NCBI RefSeq assembly: GCF_000381025.1
Contig: NZ_KB905817.1
Span: 1 to 64,000 of the forward strand
DNA from: Streptomyces sulphureus DSM 40104
Lineage (GTDB): Bacteria; Actinomycetota; Actinomycetes; Streptomycetales; Streptomycetaceae
Length of the DNA stretch: 64,000 nucleotides
Direction of reading: 5' to 3'
Within the stretch, counting starts at the first letter, position 1; each line of letters starts with the position of its first letter. The position numbers and the translations under genes were made by a program. The notes beneath the pieces are model-generated. The model worked only from the letters and a program-made list of their open reading frames with translations. It searched no databases and had not been told where the DNA came from. Below are positions 45,536 to 55,779 of this stretch, one piece after another.

Positions 45536-46738
45536 TCAGCCGTCGAGCTGCTCGATCGTGGCGATCGAAGGGCCCCGGCGGGTGCGGATGTCGCGCGCCG
45601 CGGCCTCCGCGTCGCGGAGGACGCGGACGGCGTTGCCCCAGGTGAGCTTGGCGAGGTCGGCCTCGGACCAGCGGCGGTCGAGGAGTTCGGCGACGAGGTT
45701 CGGGTAGCCGGCGACGTCGGCGAGGTCGGTGGGGGTGAAGGCGGTGCCGTCGTAGTCGCCGCCGATGCCCAGGTGGTCGATGCCGGCGACCTCGCGCATG
45801 TGGTCGAGGTGGTCGGCGACGGTCGAGGCGGTCGCCGACGGGCGCGGGTTCGCCTCCTCGAACTCGGCCTGCACCTGCTTGCCGCGGGCGCTGAGGTCGA
45901 GCGGCCGGAGCCCGTGCGCGCGCATGTTCTCGTCCGCACGGGTCGTCCACTCGACGGCTGCGGGGAGGACGAACTTCGGCACGAAGGTCGCCATCGCCAC
46001 GCCGCCGTTGGCGGGGAGTTGGGCGAGCACGTCGTCCGGGATGTTCCGCGGGTGGTCGCAGACGGCGCGCGCCGAGGAGTGCGAGAAGAGCACCGGCGCC
46101 TCGGTGACCCGCAGCGCGTCGCGCATGGTGTCGGCCGAGACGTGCGAGAGGTCGACGAGCATCCCGAGGCGGTTCATCTCGCGCACGACCTCCTCGCCGA
46201 AGCGGGTGAGCCCGCCGTGGACGGGATCGTCGGTCGCGGAGTCGGCCCACGCCAGGTTGTCGTTGTGCGTGAGCGTCATGTAGCGGACGCCGAGGCGGTG
46301 GAGAGCGCGGAGGGTGGCGAGGGAGTTGTCGATCGAGTGGCCGCCCTCGGCCCCCATGAGCGACGCGATCCTGCCGTCGGCGCGCGCCGCCTCCATCTCT
46401 TCCGCCGTGAAGGCGAGTCGGAGGACGTCGGGGTAGCGGTCGACGAGCCTGCGCACGACGTCGATCTGCTCCATCGTGGCGCTGACCGCGCGGTCCCCCG
46501 CGAGCTCGGCCGTGACGTAGACCGACCAGAACTGCCCCCCGACGCCGCCCTGCCGCAGCCGGGGCAGGTCGGTGTGGAGGTGGGCGTGCTGGTCCTCGGC
46601 GATGTCGCGGCGGTCGAGATCGTAGTCGACCTGCTCGCGCAGCGCCCAGGGGAGGTCGTTGTGCCCGTCGACGACGGGGTGCTCGGCGAGGAGTTCGTGC
46701 GCGCGCTCCAGCGCGGGACGCATTCCGGTCGTCATCAC
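45536..46738 (-). CDS. Membrane dipeptidase-type metallopeptidase (M19)
   Basis: 400 aa. Renal dipeptidase family, a binuclear-zinc TIM barrel that hydrolyses dipeptides. Zinc ligands are visible: [13 protein letters not shown] (HxD) near 21-33, [14 protein letters not shown] near 127, [12 protein letters not shown] near 195 and [17 protein letters not shown] near 215, with [10 protein letters not shown] near 320. No signal peptide is seen, so it probably acts in the cytoplasm. Its start overlaps the purE stop by 4 bp (ATGA), coupling it to the purine genes, although the metabolic link is unclear. Confidence 0.93.
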   Translation of the reverse strand: MMTTGMRPALERAHELLAEHPVVDGHNDLPWALREQVDYDLDRRDIAEDQHAHLHTDLPRLRQGGVGGQFWSVYVTAELAGDRAVSATMEQIDVVRRLVDRYPDVLRLAFTAEEMEAARADGRIASLMGAEGGHSIDNSLATLRALHRLGVRYMTLTHNDNLAWADSATDDPVHGGLTRFGEEVVREMNRLGMLVDLSHVSADTMRDALRVTEAPVLFSHSSARAVCDHPRNIPDDVLAQLPANGGVAMATFVPKFVLPAAVEWTTRADENMRAHGLRPLDLSARGKQVQAEFEEANPRPSATASTVADHLDHMREVAGIDHLGIGGDYDGTAFTPTDLADVAGYPNLVAELLDRRWSEADLAKLTWGNAVRVLRDAEAAARDIRTRRGPSIATIEQLDG

Positions 46739-47274
46739 TTGCCTCCGAATCCAAAGCCGGTCTCGCCCGAGACCTTGCCGCGCAGCCGCCGGCCCTTCTC
46801 CGCCGCCTGCTCCTCCAACTCGCCCTGGAACCGCACCATCCGCTCCTGCAGCCGCTCGTCGGCGGCGGCGAGGATGCGTACGGCGAGCAGCCCCGCGTTG
46901 CGTGCACCGCCGACCGAGACGGTGGCGACGGGGACGCCCGCCGGCATCTGCACGATCGAGAGGAGCGAGTCCATACCGTCGAGATGCTTGAGCGGGACGG
47001 GGACACCGATCACCGGGAGCGGCGTCACGGAGGCGAGCATGCCGGGAAGGTGCGCGGCACCGCCGGCGCCGGCGATGATCGCCTTCAGGCCGCGGTCGGC
47101 TGCCCGCTCGCCGTACTCCAGCATCGCGCGCGGCATGCGGTGCGCCGAGACGACGTCGGCCTCGTAGCCGATGTCGAACTCGTCGAGCGCGGTGGCCGCC
47201 GCCTCCATCACGGGCCAGTCCGAGTCGGAGCCCATCACGATGCCGACTGACGGGTGTTGGGGCGTACTGCTCAT
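46735..47274 (-). CDS. purE: N5-carboxyaminoimidazole ribonucleotide mutase
   Basis: 179 aa. Rearranges N5-CAIR to CAIR in purine biosynthesis. [17 protein letters not shown] (10-26) and VVSAHRMP (41-48, with the catalytic His) are class I PurE signatures, and [14 protein letters not shown] (69-82) is the substrate loop. The ATG at 47274 ([15 protein letters not shown]) is chosen over a longer ORF. It lies 61 bp after purK and is coupled by ATGA to the dipeptidase gene. Confidence 0.96.
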   Translation of the reverse strand: MSSTPQHPSVGIVMGSDSDWPVMEAAATALDEFDIGYEADVVSAHRMPRAMLEYGERAADRGLKAIIAGAGGAAHLPGMLASVTPLPVIGVPVPLKHLDGMDSLLSIVQMPAGVPVATVSVGGARNAGLLAVRILAAADERLQERMVRFQGELEEQAAEKGRRLRGKVSGETGFGFGGK

Positions 47275-47335
47275 ACCGGCGCTCCTCGCAGACTGACGGT
47301 GCTCACTCCCGACGCGGCCCGCGAGGGGCCGCCGC

Positions 47336-48475
47336 TCACTCGGTGACGGTACCCCTGAGGTACCCGGCGGCGTGCGCCGCGCGCTCCCGTACGTCGTCGA
47401 GGTCGTCACCGAAGGTGTTGACGTGGCCCACCTTGCGGCCCGGCTTCACGTCCTTGCCGTACATGTGGATCTTCAACTGCGGGTCCCCCGCCATGCAGTG
47501 GAGGTACGCCGCGTACATGTCGGGGTAGTCGCCGCCGAGGACGTTCGCCATCACGGTCCACGGGGCGCGGGGGTGCGGGTCGCCGAGCGGCAGGTCGAGG
47601 ACGGCGCGGAGGTGGTTGGCGAACTGCGAGGTGACGGCGCCGTCCTGGGTCCAGTGGCCGGAGTTGTGCGGGCGCATCGCCAGCTCGTTGACGAGGACGC
47701 GGCCGTCCTCCGTCTCGAAGAGTTCGACCGCCAGGTGTCCGACGACGCCCAGCTCCTTCGCGATCCGCAGCGCCAACTCCTGCGCCTGCACGGCCGTTTC
47801 CTCGGCGAGGCCGGGCGCGGGCGCGATCACCGTGTCGCAGACGCCGTTCACCTGGATCGACTCGACCACCGGGTAGGCGACGGCCTGGCCGTGCGGCGAG
47901 CGCACCACGTCGGCTGCGAGCTCCCTGACGAAGGGGACCTTCTCCTCAGCCAGCACCGGCACCCCGGCGAGAAACGGTTCAGCGGCCTCCTCCGCGCTGC
48001 GGACGACCCAGACGCCCTTGCCGTCGTACCCGCCGCGGACCGTCTTGAGGACCACGGGGAAGCCGCCGGCCTCGGCGGCGAAAGCGGCGACGTCCGCCTC
48101 GTCGCGCACGATGCGGTGGCGCGGGCTGGGGACGCCGAGGTCGCTGAGACGGCTCCGCATCACGCCCTTGTCCTGGGCGTGCGCGAGCGCCTCGGGGCCC
48201 GGGCGCACCACGACGCCCTCCGCCTCCAGGGCGCGCAGATGCGCGGCCGGCACGTGCTCGTGGTCGAAGGTGACCACGTCGCAGCCGCGGGCGAAGGAGA
48301 GGAGCGTCGGCAGATCGCGGTAGTCGCCCACGACGACGTCGTTGACGACCTGCGCCGCCGAGTCCTGCGCGGTGTCCGCGAGGAGTCTGAACCTGATGCC
48401 GAGCGGGATGCCCGCCTCGTGCGTCATACGCGCGAGCTGACCGCCGCCGACCATACCGACCAGGGGATACGTCAC
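47336..48475 (-). CDS. purK: 5-(carboxyamino)imidazole ribonucleotide synthase
   Basis: 379 aa from the GTG at 48475 ([20 protein letters not shown]). ATP-grasp enzyme that carboxylates AIR to N5-CAIR with ATP and bicarbonate, supplying PurE. It shows [20 protein letters not shown] near 140, the [17 protein letters not shown] central motif near 177 and [19 protein letters not shown] near 265, with the metal-binding Glu and Asn. Upstream in-frame codons contain no start with a ribosome binding site. It is transcribed away from the GtrA gene. Confidence 0.95.
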   Translation of the reverse strand: MTYPLVGMVGGGQLARMTHEAGIPLGIRFRLLADTAQDSAAQVVNDVVVGDYRDLPTLLSFARGCDVVTFDHEHVPAAHLRALEAEGVVVRPGPEALAHAQDKGVMRSRLSDLGVPSPRHRIVRDEADVAAFAAEAGGFPVVLKTVRGGYDGKGVWVVRSAEEAAEPFLAGVPVLAEEKVPFVRELAADVVRSPHGQAVAYPVVESIQVNGVCDTVIAPAPGLAEETAVQAQELALRIAKELGVVGHLAVELFETEDGRVLVNELAMRPHNSGHWTQDGAVTSQFANHLRAVLDLPLGDPHPRAPWTVMANVLGGDYPDMYAAYLHCMAGDPQLKIHMYGKDVKPGRKVGHVNTFGDDLDDVRERAAHAAGYLRGTVTE

Positions 48476-48793
48476 GTACTTCAGCCTAACCCGCGACCCC
48501 GCTCCCACCTGCGGCGCCCGTCTGCACGGTGCAGCGAAGCGGCGGCACTTCGGCGTAGCCGCGCCCGGCCGCGACGGCTGCTGGTTAGCATGGCCCGGTC
48601 GGCACGGCCGCGGGGCGCGCTCCGCCGCCGGCGAGGTCGCGCAGCGCGGCGGCGGCTGCTGGTCAGCATGACCCGGCCGAACCGCGGCGCGGGGGACGGC
48701 CGGCAGACCAAGGCAGGCAGAGCGGCCGCCCCCGGGCGGTCGCGGACGGGGGTCGCCCGAGGGGCGGCCGCAGGACGGGGCGCAGCGACGACC

Positions 48794-49300
48794 ATGGCTC
48801 AATGGCGCGGAGTCGGCGGAAGGCTGCGTGGACTCGTCCGTGAGGCGGCCAAGTTCGGCGCCGTGGGGGCCGTGGGGTTCCTCGTCAACGTCGTCGTCTT
48901 CAACGTCTGCATGCACAGCTTCCAACTCGCGCCGATCCGCTCCGGCATCCTCGCGCAGACGCTCGCAATCGCCACCAACTACGTCGGCAACCGCTACTGG
49001 ACCTACCGGCACGCGGACAAGCACCGCATTCCGCGGGAGACGTCGCTCTTCTTCCTCTTCAGCGGCATCGCGCTGGTGCTGGAGAACGGCGTCCTCGCGC
49101 TCTCGCACTACGGCCTCGGCTACACCTCGGCGCTCGCCGACAACGTCGCGAAGAACGTGATCGGCCTGGGGCTCGGCACCGCGTTCCGCTTCTGGTCGTA
49201 CCGCACCTGGGTTTTCCGGGACAGGCGGCGGGCGCCCGCGTCAGGAGCGGTCGGTCTCGCGGCTGAGGAACAGGCCGAAGACGGGCGGCAGTTGCTGTAG
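48794..49300 (+). CDS. GtrA family membrane protein
   Basis: 168 aa. Four predicted membrane helices, with the GtrA opening FGAVGAVGFLVNVVVFNVCM and the diagnostic IATNYVGNRYWTYR near 62-75. ALADNVAKNVIGLGLGTAFRFWSYRTWVF closes the domain. Members flip or present polyprenyl-phosphate sugars for extracellular glycosylation. The start is uncertain: the ATG at 48794 is chosen, but in-frame ATGs occur at 48668 and 48590. The last 60 bp overlap the 3' end of the convergent histidine kinase gene. Confidence 0.85.
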   Translation: MAQWRGVGGRLRGLVREAAKFGAVGAVGFLVNVVVFNVCMHSFQLAPIRSGILAQTLAIATNYVGNRYWTYRHADKHRIPRETSLFFLFSGIALVLENGVLALSHYGLGYTSALADNVAKNVIGLGLGTAFRFWSYRTWVFRDRRRAPASGAVGLAAEEQAEDGRQLL

Positions 49301-50500
49301 CAGCTCCAGCCGGCCGCCGTCGGCCTCGGCCCAGTCCCTGGCCACGGCGAGCCCGAGCCCCGTGGAGTTGCGCCCGCTCACGCTCCGCTCGAAGACCCGC
49401 GAGCCGAGCTGCGGGTCGACGCCCGGCCCTTCGTCGCTCACCTCGACCACCGCCTGGTTGCCGGTGACCCGGGTGCGCAGCGCCACCGTGCCCTCGCCGT
49501 GCATCAGCGAGTTCTCGATGAGCGTCGACAGGACCTGCGCGACGGCCCCCGGCGTGCCGACGGCGTGCAGGCCCCGCTTCCCCGAGCGGACGAGCGCCCT
49601 GCCCTCGCTGCGGTAGGCCGGCTTCCACTCCTCGATCTGCTGCTTGACGACCTCGTCGAGGTCGAAGGTGATCGCCGAACCGTCCCTGGGATCACGGGAG
49701 TTGGTCAGGAGCCGTTGGACGACGTCGGTGAGGCGCTCCACCTGGGCGAGCGCGATCGTCGCCTCCTCCTTGACGAGGGCGCGGTCCTCGGGGGTGTCCG
49801 CCTCGGCGGTCGCGATGATCTCCTCGAGGCGCATGGAGAGCGCCGTGAGCGGCGTGCGGAGCTGGTGCGAGGCGTCGGCGGCGAGGCGCCGCTCGGCGGT
49901 GAGCATGCGGCCGATGCGGTCGGCGCTGGAGTCGAGGACGTCGGCGACGCGGTCCAACTCCGGTACGCCGTAGCGCCGGTGGCGCGGGCGCGGGTCGCCC
50001 GAGCCGAGGCGCTCGGCGGTCTCGGCGAGGTCGGTGAGCGGCGCCCCGACCCGGTGGGCCTGGCGCACGGCGAGGATCGCCGCCGAGGCGACCGCGAGGA
50101 GCGCGACCGCGAGGATGATCATCAGGGTCCGCACCACCTCGGCGCGGACGACGGAGCGCGGCTCCTGGACGAGGACCTCCTCGCCCTGCGAGCCCTTCTC
50201 CGTTGCCGTGACCGCGTCGCTGGAGGGCTCCTCACCGAGCTCGATCGGCTTCCGTCCGGGGACGTCGATGCGGACGTAGCGGTCGTCGGACGCGGTGATG
50301 CCGATCGACTTCGGCGTCACCCGCTCCCCCGCCACCAGCCGGCTCTCCACGGTGCCGACGAGCCGCGCCGCCTCCGAGCGGACGCCGTCCTTCGCGCTCG
50401 CCTCGATCGTCCTCGACTCGACGATCACGAGCGAGATCCCGAAGACGGCGACGACGACGAGGACCACGGAGAGCGTGGAGGAGATGAGTTGGCGTCTCAC
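49241..50500 (-). CDS. Sensor histidine kinase
   Basis: 419 aa from the GTG at 50500. The first membrane helix is about 6-26, the extracytoplasmic sensor region about 30-122, and the second helix about 124-146. A HAMP-like linker follows. The HisKA motif is ADASHQLRTPLTAL (208-221, His212). The ATPase domain has an IENSLMHG N-box near 325, DEGPGVDP (G1) and GRNSTGLGLAVARDW (G2). It phosphorylates the adjacent OmpR-type regulator, encoded 63 bp upstream on the same strand. The signal sensed is unknown. Confidence 0.93.
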   Translation of the reverse strand: MRRQLISSTLSVVLVVVAVFGISLVIVESRTIEASAKDGVRSEAARLVGTVESRLVAGERVTPKSIGITASDDRYVRIDVPGRKPIELGEEPSSDAVTATEKGSQGEEVLVQEPRSVVRAEVVRTLMIILAVALLAVASAAILAVRQAHRVGAPLTDLAETAERLGSGDPRPRHRRYGVPELDRVADVLDSSADRIGRMLTAERRLAADASHQLRTPLTALSMRLEEIIATAEADTPEDRALVKEEATIALAQVERLTDVVQRLLTNSRDPRDGSAITFDLDEVVKQQIEEWKPAYRSEGRALVRSGKRGLHAVGTPGAVAQVLSTLIENSLMHGEGTVALRTRVTGNQAVVEVSDEGPGVDPQLGSRVFERSVSGRNSTGLGLAVARDWAEADGGRLELLQQLPPVFGLFLSRETDRS

Positions 50501-50563
50501 CGGTCACCTGGATCGGGTCGCGGGGCGTCCGTGCCCCTTCTTGCGGTCTTCCTGGCGGTTCCT

Positions 50564-51244
<681 letters not shown>

Positions 51245-51649
51245 GGCCCGATGGTAATCCTCGTCGCCGACGGTAGCCGCGGGTACCGAGGTTCTGACGC
51301 GCCCCCTTCGCGGAGGCACGGAGGGTGAGCGACTCGCTGCGGAGACGGGTCGAACACCCTGCGCCTACTGTGATGTGTCTCGCAGACCCTTTTCGTCCCC
51401 CCGCGGTGGTGACGTAAGGTGAGAGCACTACTTGTAGTGACGTTCGCGTAGTTGAAAGTCGGCGTAGTCAACGTCAAGGACTCTCGGCCACCCAGCACCA
51501 CATGGCCAGGGTCCTTTTGCGTGTGAGTCCCGCGTTCGCAGCGGGTCGGTCTCGCGCACCCCCCACACCGGACGCGTTCACGCCTCTCGTACGGCGCAGT
51601 GCGGGCTTCGCGTTCCGGAAGAGTCCGAAAAAAGCAAGGAATACGCACT

Positions 51650-53164
51650 ATGGCGCCCAGCCCGACGCAGGCAGCCGCCGGCGAACCCGGGGGCAAGACC
51701 TTCTTCGGCCACCCACGCGGCCTGGCCACTCTCTTCATGACGGAGATGTGGGAGCGCTTCAGCTTCTACGGCATGCGCGCCCTCCTCGTCGTCTACCTCA
51801 TCGCGGGCGGGCCCGACGCGGACTCCTCCGCCGTCGGCGGCGGCCTCGCCATGGACCTCGCCACGGCGACGGCCATCTACTCCGTCTACAACGCCATGGT
51901 CTACCTGCTGACCATGCCCGGCGGCTGGTTCGGCGACCGCGTCTGGGGACCGCGCAAGACGGTCGCCATCGCCGCCGGCGTCATCATGGTCGGCCACCTG
52001 TGCCTCGCACTGCCGGGTCAGAGCATCTTCTTCGTCGGCCTCGCGTTCGTCGCGATCGGCTCCGGGCTGCTGAAGGCGAACATCTCGGCGATGGTCGGCG
52101 ACCTCTACAACGGTCCCGACGACCCGCGCAGGGACGGCGGGTTCACCGTCTTCTACATGGGGATCAACCTCGGCTCCTTCTGCGCACCGCTGGTGATCGG
52201 CACCATCGGCCAGACCGTCAACTGGCACCTGGGCTTCGCGCTCGCCGCCGTCGGCATGGGGCTCGGCCTCGTCCAGTTCCTGCTCGGCTCGCGCCACCTG
52301 GGCGAGCGCAGCAACCTCGTGCCGTCGCCGCTGAGCGACGAGGAGCGCAGCTCGGTGCTGCGCAAGGGGCTGATCTGGCTCGCGGTCGCGGCCGTCTTCT
52401 ACGGCATCGTCGTGGGCACCGGGCACTTCACGCTCAACTGGGCGATGGTGCCGCTCACCGTCCTCGGCCTGGTGCTCCCCGTCGGCATGCTGGTGCGGAT
52501 CAAGCGGGACAAGGACCTCTCGCACGCCGAGCAGGGCAAGATGAGCGGTTACATCTGGTTCTTCGCCGCCGCCGCGATCTTCTGGATGATCTACGACCAG
52601 GGCGCCTCCACGGTGCAGGCGTTCGGCGACACCAAGACCGACACCTCGATCCTCGGCTGGTCGTTCCCCTCCACCTGGTTCCAGTCGATCAACCCGCTCC
52701 TCATCATCCTGCTCGCGCCGGTCTTCGCAGCGATATGGGTGGCGCTGGCACGGCGGAGCAAGGAGCCCTCGACGACAGGGAAGTTCTCCTTCGCGCTCGT
52801 CGTCACGGGGCTGTCGTTCTTCGTCTTCCTCGTCCCCATGGCGATGGCCCAGGACGGCAAGGTGAGCCCGATGTGGCTGGTGCTCATCTTCCTGCTGCAC
52901 ACCATCGCCGAGCTCTGCCTCTCACCCGTCGGCCTCTCGGTCACGACGAAGCTGGCACCGGCGAAGTACGCGAGCCAGCTCATGGGGGTCTGGTTCCTCG
53001 CGGTGACCGCGGGCGACAGCATCACCGGGCTCCTCGCCATCGGCGGGGCCGACCTCAGCGGCAGGGGCATCGTCGCGATGGAGGCAACCCTCGCGGTGCT
53101 CGCCGGCTTCGCGGTGTACATGTACCGCAAGAAGATCGCGGCGCAGATGGAGACCGCGGACTGA
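51650..53164 (+). CDS. POT-family proton-dependent peptide transporter
   Basis: 504 aa from the ATG at 51650, with AAGGA upstream. About twelve to fourteen membrane helices. The POT signature EMWERFSFYGMRALLVVYL (near 32-50) contains the ExxERFxxY proton-coupling motif. GDRVWGPRKTVAIAAGVIM near 98 is the cytoplasmic loop, and FYMGINLGSFCAPLVIG near 170 is the PTR2 signature 2. It imports di- and tripeptides with protons. Divergent from the response regulator gene and followed by a very strong terminator. Confidence 0.94.
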   Translation: MAPSPTQAAAGEPGGKTFFGHPRGLATLFMTEMWERFSFYGMRALLVVYLIAGGPDADSSAVGGGLAMDLATATAIYSVYNAMVYLLTMPGGWFGDRVWGPRKTVAIAAGVIMVGHLCLALPGQSIFFVGLAFVAIGSGLLKANISAMVGDLYNGPDDPRRDGGFTVFYMGINLGSFCAPLVIGTIGQTVNWHLGFALAAVGMGLGLVQFLLGSRHLGERSNLVPSPLSDEERSSVLRKGLIWLAVAAVFYGIVVGTGHFTLNWAMVPLTVLGLVLPVGMLVRIKRDKDLSHAEQGKMSGYIWFFAAAAIFWMIYDQGASTVQAFGDTKTDTSILGWSFPSTWFQSINPLLIILLAPVFAAIWVALARRSKEPSTTGKFSFALVVTGLSFFVFLVPMAMAQDGKVSPMWLVLIFLLHTIAELCLSPVGLSVTTKLAPAKYASQLMGVWFLAVTAGDSITGLLAIGGADLSGRGIVAMEATLAVLAGFAVYMYRKKIAAQMETAD

Positions 53165-53202
53165 GCCCCGTGCCGCCCCTGCCGAGCGCGGGGGCGGCGC
53201 AC

Positions 53203-53252
53203 CATACGCCTTGGCCCCGGCCGGAGTTGTCCGGCCGGGGCCAAGGCGTATG
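53203..53252. terminator. Bidirectional terminator, perfect 22-bp stem
   Basis: Arms 53203-53224 and 53231-53252 (starting CATACGCCTTGG) are exact reverse complements around a 6-nt loop (AGTTGT). It separates the convergent POT transporter and anti-sigma ATPase genes. The stem is unusually long even for Streptomyces. Confidence 0.85.
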
Positions 53253-53269
53253 CAGGGGGTGTACGGGTG

Positions 53270-53932
53270 TCAGTTGGGAGCGGGGAGCTCGGCCCAGACG
53301 GTCTTGCCCGTGCCCTGGGGGCTGCGGACGACGCCCCAGTCGAGGCAGAGCCGCTGCACGATGAACATGCCGTGCCCGCCCGGACGGCCCACGCGGTGCG
53401 GCGTACGCGGCGAGGGCGAGCCGCTCCCCGCGTCGACGACCTCGACCCGCAGCACCTTGGCGCCGTTGCCGAGCCGCAGCTCTTCCGGCCCTTCGGCGTG
53501 CAGGCAGGCGTTGGTCACCAGTTCCGAGACGACGAGCAACGCGTCCTCGGCCGCGGCCCGTTGGTCGGCTGTGGCGGCGGGGAGCCAGCTCCAGTCGTGG
53601 AGCGCCTGCCGGGTGAAGTCGCGGGCCCGCGCGACCGCTCCGCCCGCCCCGGCGAGCCGGAGCCGGCGCACCTGGCGCAGGGCGGGGGTCGTGGCCGTGG
53701 ACGTCCCGCCGGCGTCACCGGCCGGTTGCGCTGCGCCGCATGCTGCCGCGGCGCCCTCGGCGGCGTTACGCACGGTGCCGCCCCCTCCCTCGGTGCCCGC
53801 AGCACCGGCTCCGGCGACCGGCGGCTCCTCGAGACCACCGTCAGCAGCCGCGGCCTCCGGCGCGGCGGCGGCAGGGAAGCTCTCGGGCTCCTGGCCGCCG
53901 TCGCCAGCCGGTTGGGGCCGGGTGGTGCTCAT
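53270..53932 (-). CDS. Anti-sigma factor / HATPase-type regulatory kinase
   Basis: 220 aa. The first approximately 85 residues are low-complexity Ala/Gly/Pro/Glu. The RsbW-like HATPase_c_2 domain follows (about 95-218), with the N-box SELVTNACLHA near 140, VVDAGSGSP (G1-like) and PGGHGMFIVQRLCLDWG (G2-like). Such proteins bind and inhibit SigB-type sigma factors and can phosphorylate a STAS antagonist. The STAS gene lies upstream on the same strand and the sigma gene is divergent, which completes a partner-switching set. A candidate SigB-type promoter lies at 54108-54134. Confidence 0.9.
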   Translation of the reverse strand: MSTTRPQPAGDGGQEPESFPAAAAPEAAAADGGLEEPPVAGAGAAGTEGGGGTVRNAAEGAAAACGAAQPAGDAGGTSTATTPALRQVRRLRLAGAGGAVARARDFTRQALHDWSWLPAATADQRAAAEDALLVVSELVTNACLHAEGPEELRLGNGAKVLRVEVVDAGSGSPSPRTPHRVGRPGGHGMFIVQRLCLDWGVVRSPQGTGKTVWAELPAPN

Positions 53933-54107
53933 CAGTGGTTCACCTCACCGATCACCGTTTACCGATTCGTCTGCTGGCGCCAGTCTGGTCGCGCTGTTAA
54001 CGAATGCCTGACAGATTCAGAGGTCTCCTGCCCTGCCGCACCGTGGGAACACCCACGGATTCGGCCGGACTGGTGTGATGCGTGCAACGCGAGGATGTCG
54101 GTTCGGC

Positions 54108-54134
54108 ATACCCCTGCCGGGGGTCCGCCGACAC
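54108..54134 (-). promoter_or_regulatory. Candidate SigB-type promoter upstream of the anti-sigma ATPase gene
   Basis: On the minus strand GTGTC (54130-54134) is followed after 16 bp by GGGTAT (54108-54113), resembling the Streptomyces SigB-family consensus GNNTN(14-16)GGGTAC/T. The leader to the ATG at 53932 would be about 165 nt. It has the same geometry as the element at 54660-54686. Confidence 0.4.
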
Positions 54135-54183
54135 ATCACCCCGGTGACCTGCGACGTTTCAACTCCCCTCGCGCGGGGGGAAG

Positions 54184-54564
54184 TTATGTGCCCGGTGCCC
54201 CGGCGAGGGCGGATTCGAGGTCCTCGTGGACGGTGAACACCGCCGTCGCGCCGGTGATTTCGAAGACCCTGGCGACGACGGGAAGCATCCCCGCGAGGTG
54301 GACCCCGCCTCCGGCGGCCTCGGCTTTCAGCCGCGCGCCCAGCAGCACGTTCAGTCCGGTGGAATCGCAGAACTCGAGCCGCGAGCAGTCCACCACGAGG
54401 CGGGACCTGCCCTCCTCGACGCAGCGCTCCAACGGCTCGCGCAGCACCTCGGCGGTATGGTGATCGAGCTCACCCTCGGGGGTCACCACGGCACTGGCGC
54501 CCGCGTACCGTACGTCGACCGTCAGCCGGCCCCGGCTCGTGCTGCCGGGCACTCCGCGGTCCAT
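54184..54564 (-). CDS. STAS-domain anti-sigma factor antagonist
   Basis: 126 aa. The STAS fold runs LTVDVRYAGASAVVTPEGELDHHTAEVL, then LVVDCSRLEFCDSTGLNVLLGA. The Ser of DSTGLN (near residue 70) is the expected phosphorylation site switched by an RsbW-like kinase. When unphosphorylated it should bind the anti-sigma factor and free the sigma factor. The ATG at 54564 is chosen because AAGGGG lies 7 bp upstream. Position and content resemble the ArsI gene next to sigI in S. coelicolor, from memory. Confidence 0.93.
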   Translation of the reverse strand: MDRGVPGSTSRGRLTVDVRYAGASAVVTPEGELDHHTAEVLREPLERCVEEGRSRLVVDCSRLEFCDSTGLNVLLGARLKAEAAGGGVHLAGMLPVVARVFEITGATAVFTVHEDLESALAGAPGT

Positions 54565-54659
54565 GCACACCCCTTCTGATTGCGTGAGGGTTTCGTGACG
54601 CTGCGACGCCTCCGCCCTCGTCGAGCGGTTAGAACCCTACGCCCTCCCGGGCACGACCG

Positions 54660-54686
54660 GTACCCGAACAACCAACAGACTTGAAC
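54660..54686 (-). promoter_or_regulatory. Candidate SigB-type promoter of the STAS gene
   Basis: GTTCA (minus strand, 54682-54686) lies 16 bp from GGGTAC (54660-54665), an exact SigB-family -10. It points at the STAS gene, whose ATG is about 95 bp downstream, so the module may be autoregulated by its own sigma factor or by another SigB homologue. Confidence 0.5.
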
Positions 54687-54704
54687 AAAGCGGACATTAC
54701 GCGC

Positions 54705-54734
54705 TTGCCAGGGCCACACAGAAGCAGGTAGGGC
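54705..54734 (+). promoter_or_regulatory. Possible vegetative promoter of the sigma factor gene
   Basis: TTGCCA (54705-54710), 18 bp spacer, TAGGGC (54729-54734). The -35 is good and the -10 imperfect. The leader to the ATG at 54836 would be about 95 nt. It lies back to back with the STAS promoter. Confidence 0.35.
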
Positions 54735-54835
54735 TAGTAGTGACATCCGTAGAACACGTCGGCTTTGGAGGCGCCGCACCTCGTAGTGCACGTCACGGCT
54801 CCGGCAGCCATATGCCGAGAAAGATGGAGGACACC

Positions 54836-55759
54836 ATGTCACCCCGGCTCGACCACGGGATATCGGAGTTCACCGACCCGGCCGTTCCGGAAGACCACGC
54901 CCCGGAACGGGATGCGGACCACACGAGCCCGGACTCGGTGGAGGAACTCCTCGACCAGCTCCAGATCCCCGAGATCCCACCGTACGACCAGGTGGGGCCC
55001 GTTGATGCACGGGCTCTCTCCAAGACCCTCTTCGGTCGGTTGGAGAACCTCGAAGAAGGCACGCACGAGTACGCGTACGTCCGGAACACCCTTGTCGAAC
55101 TCAACCTCGCGCTCGTCAAGTTCGCGGCCTCCAGGTTCCGCTCGCGGAGCGAGCCGATGGAGGACATCATCCAGGTCGGCACGATCGGCCTGATCAAGGC
55201 GATCGACCGCTTCGAGCTGGGCCGCGGGGTGGAGTTCCCCACCTTTGCGATGCCGACGATCGTCGGCGAGATCAAGCGCTTCTTCCGCGACACCTCCTGG
55301 TCCGTCCGCGTACCGCGGCGCCTCCAGGAGCTCCGGCTCGACCTCGCCAAGGCGGGCGACGAGCTGGCGCAGCACCTCGACCGCGCCCCCACCGTCGACG
55401 AGCTCGCCGAGCGCCTCAACATCTCCACGGAGGAGGTCGTCGAGGGCATGGCGGCGAGCAACGCGTACACCGCGAGCTCGCTCGACGCGCAGCCCGAGGA
55501 GGACGACACCGAGGGGACTCTCGCCGACCGCATCGGCTACGAGGACCACGGCCTCGAGGGCATCGAGTACATCGAGTCGCTGAAGCCGCTCATCGCGGAC
55601 CTGCCGCCGCGCGACCGCAAGATCCTCTCGCTCCGCTTCGTCGCCGGGATGACGCAGTCGGAGATCGGCGAGGAGCTGGGCATCTCGCAGATGCACGTCT
55701 CCCGGCTCCTCTCCAGGACCCTCCGCCGCCTGCGTGCGGGGCTGACCCTGGAGGAGTGA
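54836..55759 (+). CDS. RNA polymerase sigma factor, SigB/SigF/SigG subfamily
   Basis: 307 aa from the ATG at 54836, with GGAGG 6 bp upstream. The N-terminal acidic extension (1-70) is followed by region 2 (about 78-150, with MEDIIQVGTIGLIKAIDRFE and EFPTFAMPTIVGEIKRFFRD). Region 3 is about 155-235, and the region 4 helix-turn-helix is MTQSEIGEELGISQMHVSRL (272-291). It is a stress or development sigma factor of the SigB type. The divergent STAS and ATPase genes should control it by partner switching. It may be SigI, judged by neighbourhood from memory, but I do not assign the symbol. Confidence 0.93.
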   Translation: MSPRLDHGISEFTDPAVPEDHAPERDADHTSPDSVEELLDQLQIPEIPPYDQVGPVDARALSKTLFGRLENLEEGTHEYAYVRNTLVELNLALVKFAASRFRSRSEPMEDIIQVGTIGLIKAIDRFELGRGVEFPTFAMPTIVGEIKRFFRDTSWSVRVPRRLQELRLDLAKAGDELAQHLDRAPTVDELAERLNISTEEVVEGMAASNAYTASSLDAQPEEDDTEGTLADRIGYEDHGLEGIEYIESLKPLIADLPPRDRKILSLRFVAGMTQSEIGEELGISQMHVSRLLSRTLRRLRAGLTLEE

Positions 55760-55779
55760 CGCGCCGAACGCGTACGTGC

